A DNA stretch of 64,000 nucleotides from UBA2402 sp037139735 (GCA_037139735.1 JBAXFU010000006.1:5741-69740), one strand, 5' to 3'. Numbered from the stretch's first letter, positions 35,935 to 52,296 are shown. Program-made: numbers and translations. The notes: a model not told the origin generated them from the sequence alone.

Positions 35935-35957
35935 AAAAAGGGCCCCGAAAGGGGCCC
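35935..35957 (-). terminator. Intrinsic terminator of the DUF3467 gene
   Basis: On the minus strand GGGCCCC, a TTTC loop and GGGGCCC are followed by TTTTT. It lies 24 nt after the stop codon of the DUF3467 gene. Confidence 0.75.
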
Positions 35958-35980
35958 CTTGTCATTCGATGGGCGAGCGA

Positions 35981-36310
35981 TTACTGCGAGATGCGGGGCT
36001 GGCCGCCCTGGCGGGGGCCCAGGTTGATCTCGCCGTTGCGCTCCTCGAACTGGCGGACGACCTGGCCCAGGCTGATGGCCAGACGCTTGGCGCCGGCCCA
36101 GTTGAGGACCACGCGGCTGCCGACGGCGAAGACGAGCACGGGCTCGTTGTTGGGGCCGGGCACCGGCAGGTTCATGCCGAAGTCGAGGACGACCTCGTCC
36201 TGCGTGGTGGAGGTGCGGATGGTGTTGGCGTAGGTGGTCGCCATCTTGCTCTCGTCGATGCGGAGCTGGATCTGCTGCTGCTGGGGTTGCTGGCCCTGGG
36301 TGTCGCTCAT
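35981..36310 (-). CDS. DUF3467 domain protein
   Basis: 109 aa. The core IRIDESKMATTYANTIRTSTTQDEVVLDFGMN-type segment (positions about 16-48; LRIDESKMATTYANTIR is visible) and VVLNWAGAKRLAISLGQVVRQFEE match the DUF3467 family of unknown function, often found in planctomycetes and other phyla. The N-terminus is Gln-rich. AAGGAA lies upstream of the ATG. A TACACT box on the minus strand at 36447-36452 may be the promoter, giving a leader of about 130 nt. Terminator follows. Confidence 0.85.
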   Translation of the reverse strand: MSDTQGQQPQQQQIQLRIDESKMATTYANTIRTSTTQDEVVLDFGMNLPVPGPNNEPVLVFAVGSRVVLNWAGAKRLAISLGQVVRQFEERNGEINLGPRQGGQPRISQ

Positions 36311-36936
36311 GGCTGTGCTCGTTTCCTTCGTGTCCTCGCGGCCGCGGCTGCGTCGTCCGACGCCCCGCGATGCGACCTGATTCGTGACGACGCTTGTCGA
36401 TGCCCTCCGCGAGGTCCCCCGGAGCGTCGGATTCCGGTGGGAGGAAAGTGTAGCGATGTCGGGTTTGCCGGGTCTTGGGTTCGACGCGATGCAAGCCGGG
36501 GGTCGGCCTTCGTACGGATGCGGTGCGTCGACCGCAGTGATACCCGTGCCGCGAGGACGATGTTGCACTGATTAGAGTCAGCGTCACGACTGCTCGAGCG
36601 TCGCGGGCATCGAGATTTGTCATGGCGGCTGGCCTGGGAGGACCCCACGACGTCGAACCCTTGTCTCGCCGTCGCGAGGCGGCACCACCGAATGTGCTCA
36701 CGAGTGCCAGCGATGGCTTTACGTTCAATGGCACGCGACACGCGGCCAGCGTTCCCGGTGCAGCTCGACATGGAGCGGGGCGTGCCTGCAAGCGCAGCCC
36801 CAGGCGTTCAGGCGACGAAGAGATTCCCGGCATTTTCGTGGGGATGGCAACGGCGACCCGCCGATACTCCACTGTCCTCCATTTCCAGGGAGGGTCCCTC
36901 GCCATTGGGCGGCATGGGCGGTACACTCGCGACCTC
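36311..36936. other. 626-bp intergenic region
   Basis: This separates the DUF3467 gene from the NrdJ-C-like gene. Only a candidate minus-strand -10 box (TACACT, 36447-36452) and a plus-strand TACACT box (36922-36927) stand out. GC is somewhat lower than the surroundings and open frames lack coding bias. No tRNA or riboswitch fold was recognised. Confidence 0.5.
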
Positions 36937-37419
36937 ATGGGACACGACGTTCCGCAACCCGCCGCCGATGCCTCCACGCAGCCGAAGCGCTGCGGGTGCG
37001 GGAGCACCTGCGGCAGCCCGGCCACACCACGACAGGAAGTCGACTCGATGCTTGCAGTCCGCCAGAGCCTCCCCGTCACGCGTGAGTCCATCACCCACAA
37101 GTTCTCGATCGGCCGCCACGAGGGCTATCTCACCATCGGGCTCTATCCCGACGGTCGCCCCGGCGAGCTCTTCCTGAAGATGAGCAAGGAGGGATCCACC
37201 CTCTCGGGCATGTGTCAGGCCTTCTGCCGCGCCTTCAGCCTGTCCATCCAGCACGGTCTCTCCGTTCGCGACGCGGTGGGCCGCTTCCAGGGCATGCGGT
37301 TCGAGCCCATGGGCGAGACGTCCAACCCCGACATCCCCCAGGCCGAGTCGATCGTCGACTACATCGCCAAGTATCTCGAGATGCACTTCGGCCACGTCGG
37401 CGCCCGCACCTCTCGGTGA
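36937..37419 (+). CDS. Free-standing C-terminal domain of class II ribonucleotide reductase (NrdJ/TSCPD)
   Basis: 160 aa. From residue about 45 it matches the C-terminal domain of B12-dependent ribonucleotide reductase: LPVTRESITHKFSIGRHEGYLT, then LYPDGRPGELFLKMSKEGSTLSGMCQAF, and RFEPMGETSNPDIPQAESIVDYIAKYLEMHFG. No catalytic barrel is present, so it cannot reduce nucleotides alone; it may serve as a separate subunit or regulator. The N-terminal part is Cys-rich (KRCGCGSTCG). Alternative start MLAVRQ at 37048 has AGGAAG 8 nt upstream; the ATG at 36937 has a TACACT box 9 nt upstream. Confidence 0.8.
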   Translation: MGHDVPQPAADASTQPKRCGCGSTCGSPATPRQEVDSMLAVRQSLPVTRESITHKFSIGRHEGYLTIGLYPDGRPGELFLKMSKEGSTLSGMCQAFCRAFSLSIQHGLSVRDAVGRFQGMRFEPMGETSNPDIPQAESIVDYIAKYLEMHFGHVGARTSR

Positions 37420-37504
37420 GCTCAGACCGCGTTTCGTCCGTCGGTCATCCCTCGCGACGCGTGCACCATCATGCGCCGAGTGACGCACCCGCGCCCCCGG
37501 TCCT

Positions 37505-38749
37505 TCACTGGCCGTCGCTCCACTCCCCGCGGTCGTCGTCGCCGTCGCCCAGCGGCATGATGTCCTCATGGGCCCGGGCTTCCTCGGACGACGCCGGTTC
37601 CTTCATGCCCGCCCGCTGCTCGCTCGTCAGCGCGTCGAGCATTCGCCTGACGCACGCTCTCGCCAACGCGTTGCGGTCCTCCGCCGCGGCCTTCAGGTCG
37701 TCCAACTCGGGCTTCTTCTCGATCTCGTCGAGCCAGGCCACCACGTTGAACTTCGCGAGCGTGTCGTGGCGACGGTTGAGGGCGGCGACGTACCTCGCAT
37801 CGGCGCCCGTCACCTCGGACCGATACCGCTCGTGGATGCGGTCGATGGCGTCGAGTTGCTCGGGGGACAAACCCTCGACCGAGCGAACTTTCGCGTAGGC
37901 ATCGGCCGTCAGGTCGACGCCATGCACGCGGGGGTACGAGCGGGCGTTGAAGGCACGCATCCATGCCGCCTGCTCGGATTCAGGCAAGAGGTCGCGCAGG
38001 ATCCTCGCCTGGCGCACGTTGAAGTCGCGGATCTCGAGCGATCCAGCCGTGAGTTTGCGGAGCACCTCGCCGATGGCTTCGGCGATCGGAGGCGATTCGC
38101 GAATCTGCGCGTCGGCGAGTTCCTCGAAGAGCGTGCGGACGCGGCGGAGCTTGCGCTTCATCAGGTCGTCGAGTCGCCGCTCGTAGTCCGAGAGCGCGTC
38201 GTCGAAGTCGCGAGAACGCGTCACCTGCAGGTCGTTCGCGATGGCCACGAGGTCCGCCCGTTCCGGGCCGCACACGGCCAGCCGCATGCCTGCCCTGCGG
38301 CGGCTGAACCGCTCCGCGGCATCGACCCGCCCGGACAGTTCCGGCCCGGCGATCGATCGCACGTCGACGAAGAAGGAGGCGGAGAGGGCCTCGACCTGGT
38401 CGACGAACCTGTACACGGCCGCGAAATCGTCCCTTTTGCGGGTGGCCTCTTCCATGGCGGCCCGCTTGGGGTCCTCGGCACGGGCTTTCTTGAGTTCGCG
38501 GAAGCGTGCCTGCTGGTCGAGCACCGAGCGGCGGTAGCCGGCATAGAGCGATTCGATCGCTTGGGACTGCGGCGTGCCCTCGAACGCGTTGAGCAGCCGG
38601 TCGATGTCGCGCCTGCTCACCGGGTTCAGGAGCAGGTCCGACTCGTCGCCGCGGGCCCAGGCGGGAAGGCAGAGGATGCACAGAAGGGCGGCCAACAGCC
38701 ACGCGGGGCCCAAACGAGGGCGGAGGGGTGGTGGGGGGCTCGGCAACAT
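37505..38749 (-). CDS. Secreted helical protein of unknown function
   Basis: 414 aa. A signal peptide with Pro-rich start and hydrophobic core (LLAALLCILCLPAWA) is cleaved after about residue 33. The mature protein is charged and almost all helical (ESLYAGYRRSVLDQQARFRELKKARAEDPK; DDLMKRKLRRVRTLFEELADAQI), with a late segment GLSPEQLDAIDRIHERYRSEV. No family recognised. A TATGAT box lies 9 nt before the ATG. It converges on the NrdJ-C-like gene. Confidence 0.75.
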   Translation of the reverse strand: MLPSPPPPLRPRLGPAWLLAALLCILCLPAWARGDESDLLLNPVSRRDIDRLLNAFEGTPQSQAIESLYAGYRRSVLDQQARFRELKKARAEDPKRAAMEEATRKRDDFAAVYRFVDQVEALSASFFVDVRSIAGPELSGRVDAAERFSRRRAGMRLAVCGPERADLVAIANDLQVTRSRDFDDALSDYERRLDDLMKRKLRRVRTLFEELADAQIRESPPIAEAIGEVLRKLTAGSLEIRDFNVRQARILRDLLPESEQAAWMRAFNARSYPRVHGVDLTADAYAKVRSVEGLSPEQLDAIDRIHERYRSEVTGADARYVAALNRRHDTLAKFNVVAWLDEIEKKPELDDLKAAAEDRNALARACVRRMLDALTSEQRAGMKEPASSEEARAHEDIMPLGDGDDDRGEWSDGQ

Positions 38750-38851
38750 GCCGCTCTCATCATAAAGGGGCGGTGGCGGCGGCGGCGATCGGTATTTGGA
38801 CGGTTTTCAGGCTGGCTGTGGGAGGGGGGTGAGCGCATGGGCTGGTGGCGA

Positions 38852-38880
38852 TTGTCCCGGCAGGGGCGGGGGGCTATCAT
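38852..38880 (+). promoter_or_regulatory. Candidate promoter of the rplK operon
   Basis: TTGTCC (38852-38857) and TATCAT (38875-38880) with 17-bp spacing. Transcription would start near 38887, leaving a leader of about 128 nt before rplK, long enough for L1-type autoregulatory structure. No secE or nusG lies upstream. Confidence 0.5.
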
Positions 38881-39014
38881 CCTCCCCTTGTGGACACGCC
38901 GCGATCTGACGGTCGCGGGTGAAATCCCAAGCCGGTTGAACTACCGAGCCTGCAGTCCTTTCCCGAGGATTGCTCCGACGCCATGGCGTCGAGGCCGGTG
39001 GGAGGTTGAAAGCA

Positions 39015-39443
39015 ATGGGTAAGAAGGAAGTCACCAACATCTTCAAGATCATGGCCCCCGGAGGCGCGGCAACGCCGGCTCCTCCGCTGGGTCCGGTGCT
39101 GGGTTCCAAGGGTGTCAACCCTGGCCAGTTCATCCAGAAGTTCAATGCCGCCACGCAGCACGTGAAGGGCAAGGTCGTGGGTTGCATCGTGACGGTCTAC
39201 AACGACCGCACGTTCGACCTTGAGATCAAGAGCAGCCCTGCGTCGGTGCTGATCGCTGAGGCCGCGGGCGTGCCGAAGGGCTCGGGCGTGCCGAACAAGG
39301 ACAAGGTCGGCAAGATCACCAAGGCGCAGGTGCAGAAGATCGCCGAGGCGAAGATGGCCGATCTGAACAGCCACTCGATTGAGGCGGCGATGCGCGTGAT
39401 CGAGGGCACGGCCCGTTCGATGGGCGTGACCGTCGTGGCCTGA
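39015..39443 (+). CDS. rplK: 50S ribosomal protein L11
   Basis: 142 aa, the usual length. L11 binds 23S rRNA at the GTPase-associated centre and contacts elongation factors. It reads KKEVTNIFKIMAPGGAATPAPPLGPVLGSKGVNPGQFIQKFNAAT across the N-terminal domain (proline-rich switch PAPPLGPVLG) and KAQVQKIAEAKMADLNSHSIEAAMRVIEGTARSMGV in the RNA-binding domain. GGAGG with 9-nt spacing supports the ATG. It opens the rplKAJL group. Confidence 0.96.
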   Translation: MGKKEVTNIFKIMAPGGAATPAPPLGPVLGSKGVNPGQFIQKFNAATQHVKGKVVGCIVTVYNDRTFDLEIKSSPASVLIAEAAGVPKGSGVPNKDKVGKITKAQVQKIAEAKMADLNSHSIEAAMRVIEGTARSMGVTVVA

Positions 39444-39526
39444 CGCGGACTTTCCGGAACACAGCAGCACAGCACAACGCGGTGCGGCAGGCCAGAGGTC
39501 GCCGCACTCGAGCGAAAGGATTGAAG

Positions 39527-40228
39527 ATGCCGGTTCGTATCACCAAGCGAGCGAAGGCCAACGACGGCCTGAAGGTGGCGGAGGCCGTGGAGCCCGCGGC
39601 GGCGGTCGCGGCGGTCAAGAAGTTCAAGAGTCCCAAGTTCGACCAGACGGTCAACGTGGTGATGCACCTGAACGTGGACACCAAGCAGAGCGAGCAGAAC
39701 CTCCGCGGCGCGATCTCGCTGCCCAAGGGCATCGGCAAGAACAAGCGCGTGGTGGCCTTCTGCCAGAGCGACGTGGCCCCCAAGGCCATGGAAGCGGGCG
39801 CGATCAAGGCCGGCGCCGAGGATCTCGTGGCCGAGATCGAGAAGGGCTGGATGGACTTCGACGTGGCGGTGGCGAGCCCTGACATGATGCGAATCGTGTC
39901 GAAGCTCGGCAAGGTGCTGGGCCCCAAGGGCCTGATGCCCAGCCCCAAGGCGGGCACCGTGACGCCGGACGTGGCCAACGCCGTTCGCGAGTATGCCGCG
40001 GGCAAGGTGGAGTTCCGCACGGACACGGGCGGGAACATCCACGCGATCATCGGGAAGATGAGCTTCCCGGAGGCGTCGCTCACGGAGAACCTGAATCACT
40101 TCATCGGCGCCATCGAGAAGATGCGTCCATCGAGCGTGAAGGGTCAGTACATCAAGAGCATCACCATCAGCGGGACGATGACTCCCGGCGTCCGCGTCCA
40201 GTACGTGTCGGCCGTCGTCGCCGAGTAA
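39527..40228 (+). CDS. rplA: 50S ribosomal protein L1
   Basis: 233 aa. L1 forms the mobile stalk that helps release deacyl-tRNA and, in many bacteria, represses its own operon. Typical segments include KFDQTVNVVMHLNVDTKQSEQNLRGAISLPKGIGK, MMRIVSKLGKVLGPKGLMPSPKAGTVT and KMSFPEASLTENLNHFIGAI. AAAGGA precedes the ATG. Adjacent to rplK and rplJ. Confidence 0.96.
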   Translation: MPVRITKRAKANDGLKVAEAVEPAAAVAAVKKFKSPKFDQTVNVVMHLNVDTKQSEQNLRGAISLPKGIGKNKRVVAFCQSDVAPKAMEAGAIKAGAEDLVAEIEKGWMDFDVAVASPDMMRIVSKLGKVLGPKGLMPSPKAGTVTPDVANAVREYAAGKVEFRTDTGGNIHAIIGKMSFPEASLTENLNHFIGAIEKMRPSSVKGQYIKSITISGTMTPGVRVQYVSAVVAE

Positions 40229-40272
40229 GCAATCGTCAGCGAACGGGCCCCTGAGGCCCGGAGGAAACAGCC

Positions 40273-40830
40273 ATGTCGAAAGTCGTCAAGAACCTGATCA
40301 TGCGCGACTACAAGGCGCGCATCACCAAGGGCACCGAGCAGTGGCCCGACGCGATGGTGATCAGCATCCGCGGCGTGAAGGCCGTGGACACCACCCGTCT
40401 GCGTCACTCGCTGGCGAAGAAGAACATCCGCATCGTCGTGGTGCAGAACGCGCTGGCCCGCAAGTCGTTCGAAGGCACCAGCCTCGAGCTCCTCAAGGAC
40501 CTGCTGACCGGGTCCAGCGCGCTGGCCTTCGGCGGGGAGTCCGTCGTCGAGGTGGCCCGCGAGTTGGTGGGGGCGATGGCCAAGATGCCCGCGCTCGAGC
40601 TCAAGGGCGCGGTGCTCGACGGCATCGTGTTCAGCGGCAAGAAGGCCGTCGAGGAGCTGTCGAAGTACCCCACCAAGGACGAGGCCATCGGGCGGGTCGT
40701 CACGCTGGTGGTCAGCCCGGGCCGCAAGCTGCTCGGCCAGCTGCAGGGTCCTGGCTCGAAGTTGGCCGGCATCATCAAGTCCATCGAAGAGAAGTTGGAG
40801 AAGGGCGAAGCGATCACGAAGGTCGCCTGA
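40273..40830 (+). CDS. rplJ: 50S ribosomal protein L10
   Basis: 185 aa. L10 anchors the L7/L12 stalk dimers to the ribosome. The N-terminal globular domain (VVKNLIMRDYKARITKG, MVISIRGVKAVDTTRLRHSLAKKNIRIVVVQNALARKS) and the C-terminal L12-binding helix (LAGIIKSIEEKLEKGE) are present. GGAGG upstream supports the start. A 179-bp structured spacer precedes rplL. Confidence 0.95.
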   Translation: MSKVVKNLIMRDYKARITKGTEQWPDAMVISIRGVKAVDTTRLRHSLAKKNIRIVVVQNALARKSFEGTSLELLKDLLTGSSALAFGGESVVEVARELVGAMAKMPALELKGAVLDGIVFSGKKAVEELSKYPTKDEAIGRVVTLVVSPGRKLLGQLQGPGSKLAGIIKSIEEKLEKGEAITKVA

Positions 40831-40851
40831 GGCTTCTCGTGTTGGAACGTG

Positions 40852-40979
40852 CCGCCGCGTTCGGCCGGGGCGAACGCGGGCGGATAGGAAGGAAACATCA
40901 GCCCCAACTGGCCCCTGCACGGGGTTAAAGGTCGAGTGGTTCGACCCCTCTTGGGTACGTGTGGCGGATCGGGGCCAGT
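40852..40979 (+). ncRNA. Structured rplJ-rplL intergenic RNA element
   Basis: The first hairpin pairs CCGCCGCGTTCG (40852-40863) with 40871-40883, about 12 bp with one bulged G and a 7-nt loop. The second pairs ACTGGCCCC (40907-40915) with GGGGCCAGT (40971-40979), enclosing an inner GGTCGA/TCGACC hairpin (40930-40946). No U-tract follows either, so these are not simple terminators. A processing, attenuation or L10-L12-binding role is possible but unproven. Confidence 0.5.
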
Positions 40980-41009
40980 CGCCGGTTCGCGTAGAAGAAA
41001 GGTTTGAAC

Positions 41010-41405
41010 ATGTCGGATACCGCTGTTGACGCTGCGATCAAGGACCTGGGCGACAAGCTCGCCGGCCTCAGCCTGAAGCAGGCCGTGGAGCTGGGCAAGT
41101 ACATGAAGGACACCTACGGCATCGAGGCCGCCGCGGGCGGTGGCGTGATGATGGCCGCGGCCGCGGGCGCCGCCGCTCCGAAGGCCGAGGAGAAGACGAG
41201 CTTCGACGTGATCCTGAAGGGCTCGGGCGACAAGAAGATCCAGGTGATCAAGGTCGTCCGCGAGGCGACGGGTCTGGGTCTGGCGGAGGCGAAGGCCTTC
41301 GTGGACGCTCCGGGCAAGGCCGTCAAGCAGGGCCTGTCGAAGGAAGACGCCGAGAAGCTCAAGAAGCTCCTGGAAGAGAACGGCGCGACGGTCGAGCTCG
41401 CCTGA
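41010..41405 (+). CDS. rplL: 50S ribosomal protein L7/L12
   Basis: 131 aa. L12 dimers form the stalk that recruits translation GTPases. The N-terminal dimerisation helix (AIKDLGDKLAGLSLKQAVELGKYM) is followed by an Ala-rich hinge (GGGVMMAAAAGAAAPKAEE) and the C-terminal domain with SFDVILKGSGDKKIQVIKVVREATGLGLAEAKAFVDAPGKAVK. The ATG at 41010 has AAAGG upstream. It ends the ribosomal block before a strong terminator. Confidence 0.96.
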   Translation: MSDTAVDAAIKDLGDKLAGLSLKQAVELGKYMKDTYGIEAAAGGGVMMAAAAGAAAPKAEEKTSFDVILKGSGDKKIQVIKVVREATGLGLAEAKAFVDAPGKAVKQGLSKEDAEKLKKLLEENGATVELA

Positions 41406-41512
41406 GCCTGATCTGGTGCCGCAAACCCCTGTCGAACAGAGACTTGGAACTTGCTCCCGAGGGGGAGCGGGGCTGGGTGTCCGGCGGCGAGAGGGGTGTG
41501 AGTTCAGCTTTG

Positions 41513-41551
41513 ATCAGGGCCCGGTACGAATGGTGCCGGGCCCTGATTTTC
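41513..41551 (+). terminator. Intrinsic terminator between rplL and rpoB
   Basis: Perfect 12-bp stem (ATCAGGGCCCGG with CCGGGCCCTGAT), extendable to 15 bp, with a 5-nt loop, followed by TTTTC. It uncouples rpoBC from the ribosomal genes. Confidence 0.9.
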
Positions 41552-41587
41552 CCGCCGGATTTTTCAAGTATTCGGGTGGCATCCCCC

Positions 41588-41617
41588 TTGCTCTCAGGGC
41601 TGCGGGGGGTGTATACT
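41588..41617 (+). promoter_or_regulatory. Candidate promoter for rpoB
   Basis: TTGCTC (41588-41593) and TATACT (41612-41617) with 18-bp spacing. It lies directly downstream of the terminator, so rpoBC has its own transcription start, near 41624. Confidence 0.5.
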
Positions 41618-41830
41618 CATCGGTTCGGCACGGTGTGCGGCGGACGGGACATGCCTTTGGCTGGCCGTCGGCTGGTCGTGCCGGCTGGTTGCTTCGAGAG
41701 AGCAGCCCTCTGACGGACTTGAGCCCAACAACCTTGAGATTGCCCGGCCTGATGAACACTGCGACCGCGAACGTCGTTCGGCTGCATTGAGTGTCAGGCT
41801 GGTATCGCATTCTCCATCGCGAGGACATCG

Positions 41831-45667
<3,837 letters not shown>

Positions 45668-45677
45668 CGAACCGACC

Positions 45678-45735
45678 GCGGCTCCAGGCATGACGCCCGG
45701 AGCCGCCGTCTTGCGGAAGGGCCCCGTCCTTCCGC
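45678..45735 (+). other. Two hairpins in the rpoB-rpoC spacer
   Basis: GCGGCTCC (45678-45685) pairs with GGAGCCGC (45699-45706), and GCGGAAGG (45713-45720) pairs with CCTTCCGC (45728-45735); both are perfect 8-bp stems. No U-tract follows, so mRNA stability or processing is more likely than termination. Confidence 0.5.
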
Positions 45736-45804
45736 CGCCTTGCATCATCCACACGACGATCCGCGGCGGGCACGCCGCCAAGACCAGCACCGGAGCACGC
45801 GATC

Positions 45805-50178
<4,374 letters not shown>

Positions 50179-50192
50179 GCTCGCTGCCGTTC

Positions 50193-50220
50193 ACGCAGTT
50201 GGTTCCACGCAGTTGGTTTC
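50193..50220 (+). repeat. 14-bp direct repeat after rpoC
   Basis: Two adjacent copies of ACGCAGTTGGTTCC and ACGCAGTTGGTTTC, between the rpoC stop and its terminator. Confidence 0.75.
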
Positions 50221-50233
50221 ACGCATGAGGCAC

Positions 50234-50270
50234 CGACGCCCCGGTCTCGCACCGGGGCGTCGTTTCTTTT
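50234..50270 (+). terminator. Intrinsic terminator of rpoBC
   Basis: A perfect 12-bp stem (CGACGCCCCGGT with ACCGGGGCGTCG) with a 5-nt loop, followed by TTTCTTTT. Confidence 0.92.
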
Positions 50271-50317
50271 GGATCGGATGGGTTCGGGTGATCGGGATCG
50301 ACGGGCGGCCGCGAGCG

Positions 50318-50617
50318 TCAACGGTCCGCGTCGGGGCCGCCGCCCGCTCGGGGGCGTGGCGCGGCCCGTGCGGCTTCCCAGCGGGCGATGATCTCGCGAG
50401 CGGCGGGTTCGGAGAGGACCGGAAAGAGGGTCTGGCCTGTCTCGAGCATGCGGATGATGTAGGGCTTGCACATGCCGCAGTTGGTGGTGCACCCGGTCTG
50501 GCGCGCGAGGGCGTCGAGGTCGTGACCGTTCCTGGTCGCGAGCTCCTTGAGCCGCGAGAAGGCGATGTCATGGCAAATGCACCGGTCGACGCCCATGCGA
50601 TGCTGGGGGGTACGCAT
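50318..50617 (-). CDS. BFD-like [2Fe-2S] protein
   Basis: 99 aa from the ATG at 50617; the family often starts closer to the first Cys, which would give MGVDRCICHD at 50596 (92 aa). Four cysteines fit a bacterioferritin-associated ferredoxin: DRCICHDIAFSRLKEL and TGCTTNCGMCKPYI. BFD-type domains bind a [2Fe-2S] cluster and help iron release from bacterioferritin or act as redox modules. The C-terminal 20 residues are Pro/Arg/Gly-rich. Divergent from the antiporter gene. Confidence 0.8.
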   Translation of the reverse strand: MRTPQHRMGVDRCICHDIAFSRLKELATRNGHDLDALARQTGCTTNCGMCKPYIIRMLETGQTLFPVLSEPAAREIIARWEAARAAPRPRAGGGPDADR

Positions 50618-50684
50618 GCATCGGGGAAACCGATTCAGCAAATCGGCTCGGCGGCCGGGCATTGGATCGGGAATGGGGGCCTCA

Positions 50685-50690
50685 TACGCT
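50685..50690 (+). promoter_or_regulatory. Candidate -10 box upstream of the antiporter
   Basis: TACGCT ends 10 nt before the antiporter ATG. It fits the recurring TANNNT pattern, though at the wider end of the spacing range. Confidence 0.3.
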
Positions 50691-50700
50691 CCATTCCAGC

Positions 50701-52296
50701 ATGTCGTTGCCGGAACTCGTCGCCATCCTGGGTCTGCTTGCCGCCGTGATCGCCTTGGCCGAACTGGCCAAGAAGACGCGGGTCCCGTATCCCACGATGA
50801 TGGTGATGGCGGGGCTCGCGATCACGATGATGCCGTTCCTGCCGAATCTGTCCCTGAGCCCGGACGTGGTCTTCCTGGTCTTCCTGCCCCCGATCCTGTA
50901 CGCGGGCGCGTGGAACACGTGGCTGCACGATTTTCGACGCCACGCCGTGCCGATCGGGTTCCTGGCGGTGGGGTTGGTGGTGGTGACGGCGTGGGCGGTG
51001 GCGGAGGTGTGCACGCTCGTGGTGCCGGGCATGAGTTGGTGGCAGGGGTTCCTGCTGGGGGCGATCGTCTCCCCGCCCGACGCGGCCGCCGCCACGGCGA
51101 TCTGCCAGCGGCTGGGCGTGAGCCGTCGCATCGTGACCGTGCTGGAGGGCGAGAGTCTGGTCAACGATGCGTCGGGCCTGATCGCGTATCGGGTCGCGCT
51201 GCTGGCGGTGACGCAGGGCGCCTTCTCGCCGCTGCAGACGGCCTGGAGCTTCCTCTTCGCGGCGGGCGCGGGGATCTGCGTGGGGCTGGTGGCGGGCATG
51301 GTGCTCGCGCAACTGCACCGGCGGATGCGGGATCCGGTGGTGACGACCGCCCTGTCGCTCCTCGCGCCTTATGCGTCGTACGTGCCCGCGGAGGCGCTGC
51401 ACGCTTCGGGCGTGCTCGCGACCGTGGTGGCCGGCCTGTACGTCTCGAAGCGGAGCCCGCAGATCTTCTCGCCGCTGGCCCGGATGCAGGTGGTGCACGT
51501 GTGGCAACTGGTGCTGCTGCTGATCAACGGCGTGGTCTTCGTGCTGATCGGCCTTCAACTCGACCAGGTGATCGACGCGGTCAAGCATGAGTACTCGCTC
51601 GGGCAACTGCTGGGGTACGCGGCGGCCGTGAGCGGGACGGTGATCGTCGTCCGGCTCGTCTGGGTCTTGCCGATCGCGGGCCTGGCGAGGTTGCCCTTCT
51701 TCCCGCGGCGGCTCCCCGTGCCTCGACTGGGCGAACTCGTGGTGATCGGCTGGACGGGCATGCGGGGCATCGTGAGTCTCGCGGCGGCGGTGGCGTTGCC
51801 GATGACCGTGACGGTGGCGGGGAACGTCGTTATGCCCTTCGAGCACCGCAATCTCATCGTCCTGCTGACGTTCGCGGTGATCTTCTCGACGCTCGTGATC
51901 CAGAGCATGACGCTGGGGCCGCTCATCCGCCGGCTGGGAGATTCGGTCGGCGAGGGCATCGCCCACGAGGAACTGGTGGCGAGGATGATGATCGCGAGCG
52001 CGGCGTTGTCGCGGCTCGACGCCCACGGCTCGGACGGTCCCGACGATCCCGCGGTCACCCGCGTGCGAGCCAAGTACCTGGAGCGGCTCGAGGCCGCCAC
52101 CCGCACCGCCCGGGGCGAGGACGAGCCGGGATCGGGCTCCGACGCGGGCACGGAGGCCGCGTTGCACCGCCTGGCCATCGAGGAGGAGCGCAACGCGCTG
52201 GTCCGGATGCGGGACGCCGGCGAGATCTCCGAGGAGGTCTTCCGAACCCTCGAGCGAGAACTGGACTTCGAGGAAGCGCAACGCTGCGGGACGTGA
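50701..52296 (+). CDS. Na+/H+ antiporter, CPA1 (NhaP) family
   Basis: 531 aa. About 12 hydrophobic segments cover residues 1-420; the ion-binding motif IVSPPDAAAATAI and GESLVNDASGLI are typical of CPA1 antiporters, as is GWTGMRGIVSLAAAVALP. Its job is sodium or potassium exchange for protons in pH and salt balance. The last 110 residues are cytosolic, with an acidic helical region (LHRLAIEEERNALVRMRDAGEIS). Start chosen at MSLPELVAIL, where homology begins. Confidence 0.9.
   Translation: MSLPELVAILGLLAAVIALAELAKKTRVPYPTMMVMAGLAITMMPFLPNLSLSPDVVFLVFLPPILYAGAWNTWLHDFRRHAVPIGFLAVGLVVVTAWAVAEVCTLVVPGMSWWQGFLLGAIVSPPDAAAATAICQRLGVSRRIVTVLEGESLVNDASGLIAYRVALLAVTQGAFSPLQTAWSFLFAAGAGICVGLVAGMVLAQLHRRMRDPVVTTALSLLAPYASYVPAEALHASGVLATVVAGLYVSKRSPQIFSPLARMQVVHVWQLVLLLINGVVFVLIGLQLDQVIDAVKHEYSLGQLLGYAAAVSGTVIVVRLVWVLPIAGLARLPFFPRRLPVPRLGELVVIGWTGMRGIVSLAAAVALPMTVTVAGNVVMPFEHRNLIVLLTFAVIFSTLVIQSMTLGPLIRRLGDSVGEGIAHEELVARMMIASAALSRLDAHGSDGPDDPAVTRVRAKYLERLEAATRTARGEDEPGSGSDAGTEAALHRLAIEEERNALVRMRDAGEISEEVFRTLERELDFEEAQRCGT

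Larger units (their letters stand above)
41406..41830. other. 425-bp rplL-rpoB spacer with terminator, promoter and leader
   Basis: It holds an intrinsic terminator (41513-41551), a promoter (41588-41617) and a leader of about 207 nt. Within the leader, a 12-codon open frame (ATG at 41752, stop at 41788-41790, MNTATANVVRLH) could encode a leader peptide, but no clear ribosome site precedes it. Confidence 0.55.

Noticed and set aside
36311..36936. tRNA or small RNA gene in the long gap
   Set aside because: No cloverleaf or conserved TTCGA-type arm in proper spacing was found by eye.
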